Shown here: positions 7,851 through 15,556 of the stretch, one piece after another | Numbering within the stretch: position 1 is the first letter of the stretch | Layout: every line of letters begins with the position of its first letter | Source: CAUZFZ01 sp963579025 | GTDB lineage: Bacteria > Planctomycetota > Planctomycetia > Planctomycetales > Planctomycetaceae | Direction: 5' to 3' | DNA: 24,794 bases | Assembly (NCBI GenBank): GCA_963579025.1 | Contig: CAUZFZ010000157.1 | Span: 1 to 24,794, forward strand | Translations under genes and position numbers: made by a program | Notes under the pieces: model-generated | Database searches by the model: none | Told to the model about the DNA's origin: nothing | What the model saw: the letters and a program-made list of their open reading frames with translations, nothing else

Positions 7851-9173
7851 TCACGCCATCGCCTTCAGCGAATCCTGCATGACCTGCAAGACCTCGTCAA
7901 TGTCCTGTTGTGAGTGCGCCAACGAGTACCCGTGATGGCACGGTCCGCCACCGTAGTCATGAAAGTAGACTCCGCGTTCGGTCGTCTCATGACAGAACTG
8001 GATCATCTGCTCAGGAGAGTGGACGAGTGCCTCGCTGTAACACGTCACCGGCTCGCGTGTTCCGAAGACGATGCCGAATCGGCTGCCATGATGCTGAAAT
8101 CTCACCGGTACCGGGCTGTTTGCGGCGACTTCATCGAGACCGGCAAACAGTCTGTCTCCCAGCGAGTTGATCGTCTGCCAGAACTCCGGACGTTGGATTT
8201 CGCGGACAAATTCCAGCCCGGCCAGCACGTTTGGAAGTGGAGCGTTAAATGTCCCTGAGTGCGCCACGTCACCGACCGGCTTGAAGCGGTCCATCAGATC
8301 CGCCCGCCCGCAAATCGCAGACAGCGGCAAACTGGCGCCCAGAGATTTCCCGATCGTGCAGATGTCCGGGGTGACTCCGAAGTCCTGCTGAGCACCGCCA
8401 GGACTCTTCTTTGCGAACGACTGAATCTCGTCGAAGAACAGAATCAGATTGTGCTCAGTGGCGAGTTCCCGAGCGCGTTCCAGAAATCCCGGCTCCGGCA
8501 GAATGCACCCGCAGTTAAAGTCGATCGGTTCGATCAGCAGCGTGCCGGCTTCGTGAGCGTGATTGCAGATGGCCGTTTCCAATGCGTCCACGTCGTTGTA
8601 TTCGATGGGAATAATCAGCTCGGCAAGTGACTCTGGAATGCCAGCGCTTTCCCGGAACGGCGGTGAGGCATTCATTTGGTCCGCCGGGGGGTGCCCGGCA
8701 ACGAATGTGAATTCGTGGTAGCCGTGAAAGTGGCCGAAGAATCGGATGACTTTGTCACGTCCGCTCGCCGCACGACACAGCCGCAACGCGTGCAAAGTGG
8801 CCTCGGAACCGGAGTTCGTAAATCGCACGCGTTCCGAACACGGAACGATGCGGCAGATTTCTTCGGCCAGCTCGATGTGATACGCCGAATCCAGACTGCC
8901 GAGTACACCCAGTTCCCAGGTGCGATCGAAAACACTCCGCAGACATTCAGGAGCGTGTCCCAGTAAAGCGGCTCCATGCCCCATCGACATGTCGAGGAAT
9001 TCACGACCCTCGACATCGACGAACCGGGAGCCTTTCGAGGACTGCGCGTAAACCGGTTTCTGCCACGCGGAATTCCACCGTGTGCTCGAACAGACACCGC
9101 CCGGCAGCACGTTTCGCCCGCGTTCGTAGAGCTGTTCCAGTTCTGTAGGATCAAGTCGCGTGACGGCAGACAT
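7851..9173 (-). CDS. Class III PLP aminotransferase, glutamate-1-semialdehyde aminomutase-like
   Basis: A 440-residue class III PLP-dependent enzyme. Cofactor phosphate site SGSEA (121-125), HGYHEF (150-155), D248 in FFDEIQSF, GGAQQDFGVTPD (259-270) and the Schiff-base lysine K276 in TIGKSLGASLPLSAICG. GGAQ..GVTPD is typical of the GSAM (HemL) branch. However, HemL normally has GGGxPVGAxGG after the lysine, and here it is GASLPLSAICG, so the substrate may be another amino acid or amino sugar. Start ATG at 9173 with AGGAG 8 nt ahead. No signal peptide. It is divergent from the small zinc-ribbon gene and has no heme genes nearby, so I leave the symbol blank. Confidence 0.88.
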   Translation of the reverse strand: MSAVTRLDPTELEQLYERGRNVLPGGVCSSTRWNSAWQKPVYAQSSKGSRFVDVEGREFLDMSMGHGAALLGHAPECLRSVFDRTWELGVLGSLDSAYHIELAEEICRIVPCSERVRFTNSGSEATLHALRLCRAASGRDKVIRFFGHFHGYHEFTFVAGHPPADQMNASPPFRESAGIPESLAELIIPIEYNDVDALETAICNHAHEAGTLLIEPIDFNCGCILPEPGFLERARELATEHNLILFFDEIQSFAKKSPGGAQQDFGVTPDICTIGKSLGASLPLSAICGRADLMDRFKPVGDVAHSGTFNAPLPNVLAGLEFVREIQRPEFWQTINSLGDRLFAGLDEVAANSPVPVRFQHHGSRFGIVFGTREPVTCYSEALVHSPEQMIQFCHETTERGVYFHDYGGGPCHHGYSLAHSQQDIDEVLQVMQDSLKAMA

Positions 9174-9387
9174 CTACTTCTCCTGATGCGTTTCTGTTCG
9201 AGCAGCGGAAACGGCGAAAACGTCTCGCAGTCGCTTTTTCGAGTGTGCGGATTGTGTTCTAATCGCTGGAGATGTTTTATGACGAGGCAACAGCGTCAGT
9301 TGCGGACAGCGAACACGGCTCCGAAGACCGGGGCATATCTGTCGACCGTTCAACTCCACGCTAGCCTGATCAGGAAGGAACTGTTTG

Positions 9388-9687
9388 ATGCTGGAGTACA
9401 AGTGCGACCTGTGCGGTACGAAGATTGCCGAACAGCGGTTTGTCGCCCGACTGGACGTCTACCCCGCGTACGATCCCGACCAGATCACGGAAGACGATCT
9501 CAATCAGGACAATCTGACCGAAATCTCTGAGCTTCTCGCAGAGATGGAGCTGACCGGCGAACTCGAACTCGACGACAGCGAGCCGAAGTCGTTCCGCTAC
9601 GACCTGTGCTGTGACTGCCATCGCCAGTTCCGCAAAGACCCACTCGCCCTGCACCGCCCGCCGCGGATGCGCTTCAGCGAGAATTGA
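9388..9687 (+). CDS. Small acidic zinc-ribbon-like protein
   Basis: A 99-residue protein with paired cysteines at both ends: C6-x-x-C9 (YKCDLCGTK) and C74, C75, C77 with H78 (DLCCDCHRQF), which could bind one zinc. The middle (residues 28-66) is strongly acidic, with many Asp and Glu. The start at 9388 has AGGAAGGAA 8-9 nt ahead. No membrane segment. It is divergent from the aminotransferase gene and convergent with the next gene. I do not recognise a named family and assign no function. Confidence 0.8.
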   Translation: MLEYKCDLCGTKIAEQRFVARLDVYPAYDPDQITEDDLNQDNLTEISELLAEMELTGELELDDSEPKSFRYDLCCDCHRQFRKDPLALHRPPRMRFSEN

Positions 9688-9715
9688 GTCAGGGTTCTGG
9701 CCACGGGCGTCACGC

Positions 9716-10318
9716 CTAATTCTTCGCCTTAACTCTGGCGAAGCTGGCCGTTTTCAGAATCGTCCGCAGGTCTTTCCATACGGCGTGTTTGCCGTCCTGC
9801 TGTGGCGATACCGCGATGCTTAGCAACCGCGCGTCCGGTTCGCTCAATGGACGCTGCGAGATTTCAAACCGCAACGTCTGAGCTTTCCTGCTCCTGAAAG
9901 GCTCGATCCACTCGAGCGTGCCGACCCATTCGGACTCCTGCTTCTCGACGGGCTTGAGCTGCAGTTTGAAATCATCCGTTTTGATTTCCCCTTTGCTTAC
10001 CGCCTTCGCCAATCCGCGATAGTACGTCAGAACTTCCGAGTGGATGGTGTCTGCTTCCAGAGGCTTGTCGCCGGGCAACCAGAATACAAACGCATAGCTG
10101 AAAAACGATTCAGCGTCCGGCTTGAACATCCCGGGTGCAAATCGAATCTCCTCGATGCCCTTCAGCTTCATGTCGCGCGCGAATCCCGGCGGCAGCTTGA
10201 GCGTCTCGCCACTCCAGCCTTCTGGTGCCTTCAATGTGATGATGACATTGTCTTCTGCCTGCGCTGCCGACACGGCAACAGCCAGAGCAAGAATTGTCAG
10301 CCTGGTCACAGAGTTCAT
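9716..10318 (-). CDS. Hypothetical exported protein
   Basis: A 200-residue protein with a Sec signal peptide (MNSVTRLTILALAVAVSAAQA, likely cleavage after AQA). The ATG at 10318 has GGAG 9 nt ahead; the frame stays open upstream to 10441 but that part reads through the hairpin array and is unlikely to be translated. The mature part has an alternating hydrophobic pattern and many Lys/Glu, and no motif that I recognise (FFSYAFVFWLPGDKPLEAD, 71-90; EWVGTLEWIEPFRSRKAQTL, 130-149). Likely periplasmic, function unknown. The upstream YgiQ gene on the same strand is separated by 190 bp carrying the four hairpins. Confidence 0.78.
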   Translation of the reverse strand: MNSVTRLTILALAVAVSAAQAEDNVIITLKAPEGWSGETLKLPPGFARDMKLKGIEEIRFAPGMFKPDAESFFSYAFVFWLPGDKPLEADTIHSEVLTYYRGLAKAVSKGEIKTDDFKLQLKPVEKQESEWVGTLEWIEPFRSRKAQTLRFEISQRPLSEPDARLLSIAVSPQQDGKHAVWKDLRTILKTASFARVKAKN

Positions 10319-10359
10319 CGAGGCGTCTCCAATCTGATGGGCGATTGATGGGCGTTCTC

Positions 10360-10467
10360 GTTTCGGGGCTCTGCCCTGAAACGCAATGCGTGTGAGGCTC
10401 CGCCTCACGACAGTCCCGGCGAGGCAGAGCCTCGAAAACAATGCGTACCAAGGTAGAGCCCTGGTAC
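10360..10467. repeat. Array of four short hairpins with CAATGCGT linkers
   Basis: Four hairpins lie head to tail between two minus-strand genes. (1) 10360-10382: GTTTCGGGGC/GCCCTGAAAC with loop TCT. (2) 10392-10408: GTGAGGC/GCCTCAC with loop TCC. (3) 10420-10434: CGAGGC/GCCTCG with loop AGA. (4) 10445-10467: GTACCAAGG/CCCTGGTAC with loop TAGAG. Their cores are variants of GGC(A/T)GAGCC or its complement, and CAATGCGT recurs just before the second and fourth. The pattern suggests a dispersed planctomycete-type hairpin repeat or a structured 3' end for the YgiQ transcript. There are no T-runs, so a classical terminator is unlikely. Confidence 0.75.
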
Positions 10468-10508
10468 GAGGGGAACCGGAGCCTCAACGTGTCACCGATA
10501 CCCCGTCG

Positions 10509-12542
10509 TTATTTCTGACGAGGCTTCCGGTCAGGACGATATCCCTTGCCGGGCTTCGATCGTGACTCCTTCCGCTTGCCTTTCTTATCACCCGTCTTGT
10601 TCTCGTCGGAATGCACATAGTCGCCACGGAACCGTTGATTCGCATCTTTGCGGCGAGACTCCACTGCTTCCTTCGGTGCACGAGCGGGAATCAGACAGTC
10701 GCAGCCGCCACCAATCAGGTCCTGCCGTCCGGCCTGTTCCAGTGCTTTACGGACTTCGAAATAGTTCTCCGGTTTGAAGAACTGCATCAACGCCCGTTGC
10801 AGTTTTCGGTCGCGGAGATGCTTCGCGATATGCACCGGCTGCTTTGTGAACGGATCAATTCCCGTGTAGTACATCGCGGTCGCCACGTCGAACGGAGCCG
10901 GGATGAAGTCCTGCACCTGATCCGGGCGATAGCCGTTTCGCTTCAGAAAAACCGCCAGGTCGATCATTGCATCCAGATCGCTGCCGGGATGGCTCGCGAT
11001 GAAGTACGGGATGATGTACTGCTTTTTGCCAGCCTTACGGGATTCGTCCATAAACGATTCGGAGAACTTCTCGAAATCATCTGTCGCAGGCTTACGCATC
11101 AGATTCAGGACGCCGGCATCTGTGTGCTCGGGGGCAACTTTCAGATGACCGCCGACGTGGTGCCGAGTGAGATCGCGCATGTATTCGGGCGATCGCCGGG
11201 CCAGGTCCATGCGGATGCCACTGGCCACAAAGACCTTGCGGATTCCCGGAGTCTCACGCGTGTCCTTCATCAGTTTGATCAACGGCCCGTGGTCCGTATC
11301 CAGTAACTTGCAGATCGTCGGATGCACACACGACTGTCGGCGACAGACGGCTTCAACCTCGGGCTTCGAACATTTCATTTCGTACATATTCGCGGTCGGC
11401 CCGCCGATGTCACTGATCACGCCTTTGAACTCGGGATCCGCGGTCATCTGCCGAACTTCACGCAACACAGAGTCCGGGCTGCGCGACTGAATGGTCCGTC
11501 CCTGGTGTGTCGTGATCGAGCAGAATGTGCATCCACCAAAGCAGCCCCGCATGATCGTGACCGAGTCCTTGATCATCTCGAATGCGGGAATGTCTTCCGT
11601 ATACGACGGATGGGCTTTACGAGTGAACGGCAGGTCGTAGATCGCGTCCATCGCCTGCTGCGAAATCGGAATCCGCGGCGGATTGGCGACAACCGCCTGC
11701 CGACCGTGCCACTGCACCAGCCGCTTTGCATTCCACGGATTCGTCTCGTTGTGGATCATTTTCGTGGCTTCGGCGAAGGCCAGTTTGTCGGTCTTCACGT
11801 CTTCGAAGCTGGGAATCTCCAGCGAATCTTCTGGCGGAGTTTCCGAGGCTCCCATTGCATAGGCGATGCCGCGCATGTCCCGCAGGTCACGCACGGGTTC
11901 TCCCGCATCAATTCGCTGGGCGATCTCAACAACTGCCTCTTCGCCCATGCCAAACACGACCAGGTCAGGCTTCGCATCGAGGATGATCGAGCGGCGAACC
12001 TTGTCACTCCAGTAGTCGTAATGGGCGAGTCTCCGCAGCGAAGCTTCGACACTGCCCGCGATTACCGGCACTCCGCGATACGCCTCACGCGATCGCTGGC
12101 AGTAGGCCAGTGTCGGCCGATCCGGGCGCAATCCGATGCGCCCGCCTGGCGAGTACGCATCCGCGTTACGCACCTTTCGGTTGGCGGTGTAATGGTTGAT
12201 CATCGAGTCCATATTCCCCGCACTGATGGCGAAGAACAGACGCGGGCGGCCAAAGCGTTTCCAGTCGTCACACGATTGCCAGTCGGGCTGACTGACGATC
12301 CCGACGCGAAAGCCGGCCGCTTCGAGCACACGCCCGAGTAGAGCCGTCGCAAAGCTCGGGTGATCGATGTAGGCGTCGCCGGTGATGAACACGACATCGA
12401 GTTCATCCCAGCCGCGATCCTGCGCCTCACGCATGGTCATCGGCAACGGACGGGGGTCGCAGCGCTTCGCGAAGTTCTGCAGGTCTCTGGTCAGTAGATC
12501 GCCGCCAAAATGCGGATCGGCGACCACGGGAAGTTCAAGCAT
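10509..12542 (-). CDS. YgiQ family radical SAM protein
   Basis: A 677-residue protein of the YgiQ (UPF0313) radical SAM family. The N-terminal YgiQ domain is plain: MREAQDRGWDELDVVFITGD, YIDHPSFATALLGRVLEAAG, then GSVEASLRRLAHYDYWSDKV. The 4Fe-4S cluster motif CFGGCTFCSIT is at C334, C338 and C341. A C-terminal DUF3362-like stretch ends in a Lys/Arg-rich tail (last about 50 residues). The reaction is not established for the family. The ATG at 12542 is chosen because it leaves 33 residues before the family's usual start of homology; the frame runs on to a TTG at 12710 through sequence unlike the family. It follows the DUF1501 gene on the same strand. Confidence 0.93.
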   Translation of the reverse strand: MLELPVVADPHFGGDLLTRDLQNFAKRCDPRPLPMTMREAQDRGWDELDVVFITGDAYIDHPSFATALLGRVLEAAGFRVGIVSQPDWQSCDDWKRFGRPRLFFAISAGNMDSMINHYTANRKVRNADAYSPGGRIGLRPDRPTLAYCQRSREAYRGVPVIAGSVEASLRRLAHYDYWSDKVRRSIILDAKPDLVVFGMGEEAVVEIAQRIDAGEPVRDLRDMRGIAYAMGASETPPEDSLEIPSFEDVKTDKLAFAEATKMIHNETNPWNAKRLVQWHGRQAVVANPPRIPISQQAMDAIYDLPFTRKAHPSYTEDIPAFEMIKDSVTIMRGCFGGCTFCSITTHQGRTIQSRSPDSVLREVRQMTADPEFKGVISDIGGPTANMYEMKCSKPEVEAVCRRQSCVHPTICKLLDTDHGPLIKLMKDTRETPGIRKVFVASGIRMDLARRSPEYMRDLTRHHVGGHLKVAPEHTDAGVLNLMRKPATDDFEKFSESFMDESRKAGKKQYIIPYFIASHPGSDLDAMIDLAVFLKRNGYRPDQVQDFIPAPFDVATAMYYTGIDPFTKQPVHIAKHLRDRKLQRALMQFFKPENYFEVRKALEQAGRQDLIGGGCDCLIPARAPKEAVESRRKDANQRFRGDYVHSDENKTGDKKGKRKESRSKPGKGYRPDRKPRQK

Positions 12543-12743
12543 GAGTTCTTCGATTCGTTGACCGGCGCACCCGGGAAAATTGGTGACCGGATTCGTCGAC
12601 GCACGAGCCTTCCGGAACGCAGGCAGCAGACGGGCCGATGGCGAAACGGTCAACATCCGCAGGTGCTCATTTGCGGAACTGCGTGGATTCCGCGCAAATC
12701 GAGCGGGCAATTCCGGTCACGCAGTCTGTCGTGTGCTGTCGTC

Positions 12744-14033
12744 TTACGCCAGCAACGACTCAATCGGGCCGCAGTCGTCATGAGCAACGGGCAACGGCTG
12801 ACCACCGTTGTCGTATTCCATCTGCTCGTCGGTCACGCCCAGAGCTTTGAACCACGTGTGAAAGAGGTGCCCGATGTCGTGTTCTTCATCCTCGACGAAC
12901 GTGCCCAGTTTGTTCGTCTTGCCGACGACCAGACCGCGTTTCAGTCCAGCTCCTGCCATGCCGACGGACCAGGCTTCCGGCCAGTGATCTCGGCCCACGT
13001 GCGAGTTGATCCGTGGCGTGCGACCGAACTCACTCATCGCGATGACCAGCACGTTGTCCAGCATGCCGCGGTCGTACAGGTCCTCAATCAGCGAGGCGAA
13101 GGGCTTGTCGAACTGCGGGATCAGGCTCTGACTGGCATTGAAGTTGTCGCCGTGGCTGTCCCAGTGGTACGAGTTGACTTTGACGAACCGCACGCCCTCT
13201 TCCAGCATCCGCCGACCCAGCAGCATGTGTCGACCCAGGTCGTGTGTCCCGTAACGCTCAACATCGCGCGGGTCGAGCTTCGATTCGTCGAACAGGTGCG
13301 CCCGATCCATCAGCTTCTGAGCCACGTCGAAAACGTATGAGCTGGCTTCCGTGTTCGCGGTGCGACGAACAGAGCTGTACTGCCGGTTGAGCTTGTCTCG
13401 CAGTTCGTTTCGTGCCCGGTCCTGCTCCTCAGTCACGCTTGAATGACGCAGCATGTTCTCCGGCGGCTGACCGTCGCCGAATGCGAGTGCTCCGTATTTC
13501 GGACCGAGAAAGCCGGCGTCGGCAGTCTTGAAGCCGCCGCTGTATGGCTTGATCCAGACATACGGCGGCAGTCCCGTTGATGTCGGTCCGAGGATCTTCG
13601 CTACGGCCGAACCCAGATACGGGTAGATCACGCCGCGGTTTTTCGGATCGCCGCGATTAACGCGACCGACACCCGCCGAGTGACTGTTGTCCTGAGTATG
13701 CACGCTGCGGACGACGGCAAGATGCTGCATGACGGTCGCGGTACGCGGCAGCAGCTCGGAGAACTGGATGCCCGGGACCGAGGTCTGAATTGGACGAAAA
13801 GGACCTCCGAACTGAGTATTCGGTTTCGGATCCCAGCTTTCCAACTGGCTCATTCCGCCGTCCAGCCAGACCAGCAGAACCTGCTTTTCGTTGGCTTTCA
13901 GCTCTTCGGCAACCAGCGGATCGAGCAAACCGCCGAGTCCCGATGCACCGGCCGCACCCAAAGCGCCCGTGCCAAGCAACTGGCGACGCGAAAGGAGATG
14001 TTCCGAGGGATTGCAGAGGGGGGATCGCGACAT
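12744..14033 (-). CDS. DUF1501 protein with twin-arginine leader
   Basis: A 429-residue DUF1501 protein, a family related in fold to alkaline phosphatase and sulfatases and very abundant in planctomycetes. A twin-arginine signal SRRQLLGTGALGAAG (15-29) shows export by Tat. Family signatures are VWLDGGMSQLESWDPKP (55-71), HWDSHGDNFN, SEFGRTPRIN, and GRDHWPEAWSVGMAGAGLKRG. Start ATG at 14033. Such genes usually lie beside a DUF1549/DUF1553 cytochrome gene, which is absent here; instead the YgiQ gene follows and the alcohol dehydrogenase is divergent. The enzymatic role is unproven. Confidence 0.93.
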   Translation of the reverse strand: MSRSPLCNPSEHLLSRRQLLGTGALGAAGASGLGGLLDPLVAEELKANEKQVLLVWLDGGMSQLESWDPKPNTQFGGPFRPIQTSVPGIQFSELLPRTATVMQHLAVVRSVHTQDNSHSAGVGRVNRGDPKNRGVIYPYLGSAVAKILGPTSTGLPPYVWIKPYSGGFKTADAGFLGPKYGALAFGDGQPPENMLRHSSVTEEQDRARNELRDKLNRQYSSVRRTANTEASSYVFDVAQKLMDRAHLFDESKLDPRDVERYGTHDLGRHMLLGRRMLEEGVRFVKVNSYHWDSHGDNFNASQSLIPQFDKPFASLIEDLYDRGMLDNVLVIAMSEFGRTPRINSHVGRDHWPEAWSVGMAGAGLKRGLVVGKTNKLGTFVEDEEHDIGHLFHTWFKALGVTDEQMEYDNGGQPLPVAHDDCGPIESLLA

Positions 14034-14368
14034 TGCTGAACCCGTTTGTAGTCACCGCATTTATGCGGTTCGGCGGGACGGGGAGGAGGGTCAGGTGTGT
14101 CGGGGACGGTCGACAGATTCACGATCACGGCGAATCTGTGTGCAGCCGAATGAATCCGACTACTACGATCCATACGTACCAAGTACGGCTGCCAGAGACA
14201 AACGCGGCGTGACAAATCACCGTTCATTGAGTGACCGACACCGAAAGCGTAGCAGAATTTGCCAATCTTCTGGTGCGGTCTTAAGATGACTGGTCCAGCC
14301 TGACGCGTTCCCTCCCCGGTCACCCCGGCCGAATTCACGGACGATCCACTCCCTCCGGAAGCTGCCGC
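14034..14368. other. Divergent intergenic region
   Basis: 335 bp between the divergent DUF1501 and alcohol dehydrogenase starts. It holds small palindromes CCGCAT-TT-ATGCGG at 14055-14068 (22 bp ahead of the DUF1501 start) and CGTAC-CAA-GTACG at 14175-14187, plus a candidate promoter for the dehydrogenase at 14259-14287. No RNA gene or convincing small coding sequence is seen. Confidence 0.6.
14259..14287 (+). promoter_or_regulatory. Candidate promoter of the alcohol dehydrogenase/PQQ-propeller operon
   Basis: TTGCCA (14259-14264), a 17-nt spacer and TAAGAT (14282-14287) match sigma-70 hexamers at 5/6 and 4/6. The start of transcription would be near 14294, about 75 nt ahead of the gene. Similar matches arise by chance, so this is tentative. 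Confidence 0.45.
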
Positions 14369-15556
14369 ATGACGTCCGACGCTGTTTCCATTCCCGCCAC
14401 GATGCTCTCCGACTTTGACTACGATCCACGCACGCGTGTGATCTTCGGCGGCGGTGTGCTGGAACGCATTGGTGAACTGACGCGTGAATTGGGCAGCCGT
14501 GTTCTGCTCGTTACAGACAAAGGTCTGAAAGACGCCGGGCACGAGGACCGGACGATCGGCTACCTCGAATCAGCCGGCGTCGCCGTCACGATCTTCGACG
14601 ATGTGCACGCCAACCCGACGACCGACGACGTGGACCGTTGCCTGCAGGTCGCGAAAGCGGCCGAGGTCAACGTGATCATCGGCCTGGGTGGCGGCAGCAG
14701 CATGGACTGCGCCAAGGGTTGCAACTTTCTGCTGACCAACGGCGGCAGGATCGAGGACTACTGGGGCATCGGCAAAGCTTCGAAACCGATGCTTCCGATG
14801 ATCGCCGTGCCGACCACTGCTGGAACCGGCAGCGAAGCGCAGTCGTTCGCTCTGATCGCGAACTCGGAAACGCACATGAAGATGGCGTGCGGAGATAAGA
14901 AAGCCGCTTGCCGCATCGCCCTGCTTGATCCCGAACTGACGGTCACGATGCCTGCGACCGTCGCTGCGGTGACTGGAATCGATGCCATCAGTCACGCGCT
15001 GGAGACCTACGTAACGACAAAGCGGAATCCCGTGTCGCAGCTGTTCAGTCGGCGGTCATGGGCGCTGCTGGCGGCGGCCTTTCCTCAGGTGTTGGAGGAC
15101 CCGCGGGACATCAATGCTCGGGGCGCGATGATTGTCGGAGCTCATCTGGCGGGAGCCGCGATCGAGAATTCGATGCTCGGCGCGACACACGCACTGGCAA
15201 ACCCGCTGTCTGCTCACTTCGGTTTGACGCACGGAATCGCGATTGGTGTCATGCTGCCGCATGTCGTGCGGTTCAATTCTGTCGAGGTTGGTGACCTTTA
15301 CGCTGACCTCGCATCCGATATCGGGCTGTGCGAGCCCGGCGATCCGTCTGCCGGAGAAGAACTGGCCCGCTATATCCGATCGATCGTCACTGGGTGGGGC
15401 CTGCCGGCCAGCCTGCCGGAGTGTCACGTGAGAAGAGATCTGATTCCGACAATGGCGGCCGAAGCGGCCAAACAGTGGACCGGGACGTTTAATCCGCGAC
15501 CCGTCGATGTTGGCTCACTTACGGAGTTGTACGAATGCGCGTTCGACGAGAACTGA
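14369..15556 (+). CDS. Iron-containing alcohol dehydrogenase
   Basis: A 395-residue group III (iron-activated) alcohol dehydrogenase that oxidises alcohols or reduces aldehydes with NAD(P). Cofactor-binding GLGGGSSMDCAKG is at 105-117 and PTTAGTGSEAQS at 148-159. All four expected metal ligands are present: D205 and H209 (GIDAISHALE), H274 (GATHALANP) and H288 (LTHGIA). Length is normal, no leader, so cytoplasmic. The ATG at 14369 has GGAAG about 9 nt ahead. The last 22 bp overlap the start of the PQQ-propeller gene, so the two are translationally linked. The substrate is not evident. Confidence 0.94.
   Translation: MTSDAVSIPATMLSDFDYDPRTRVIFGGGVLERIGELTRELGSRVLLVTDKGLKDAGHEDRTIGYLESAGVAVTIFDDVHANPTTDDVDRCLQVAKAAEVNVIIGLGGGSSMDCAKGCNFLLTNGGRIEDYWGIGKASKPMLPMIAVPTTAGTGSEAQSFALIANSETHMKMACGDKKAACRIALLDPELTVTMPATVAAVTGIDAISHALETYVTTKRNPVSQLFSRRSWALLAAAFPQVLEDPRDINARGAMIVGAHLAGAAIENSMLGATHALANPLSAHFGLTHGIAIGVMLPHVVRFNSVEVGDLYADLASDIGLCEPGDPSAGEELARYIRSIVTGWGLPASLPECHVRRDLIPTMAAEAAKQWTGTFNPRPVDVGSLTELYECAFDEN

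Noticed and set aside
9235..9263. Possible promoter TTTTTC-17-TCTAAT ahead of the zinc-ribbon gene
   Set aside because: The -10 is good but the -35 matches at only two of six positions.
9272..9364. 30-codon reading frame upstream of the zinc-ribbon gene, a possible leader peptide
   Set aside because: GGAG touches the start codon, leaving no spacer, and the peptide shows no attenuator-type residue run.
11322..12341. 339-residue open frame opposite the YgiQ gene
   Set aside because: The YgiQ homology on the other strand is strong throughout; the antisense product is Arg/His-rich and matches nothing.
12510..13340. 276-residue open frame opposite the YgiQ and DUF1501 genes
   Set aside because: It spans the end of one gene and the start of another on the opposite strand, both well supported.
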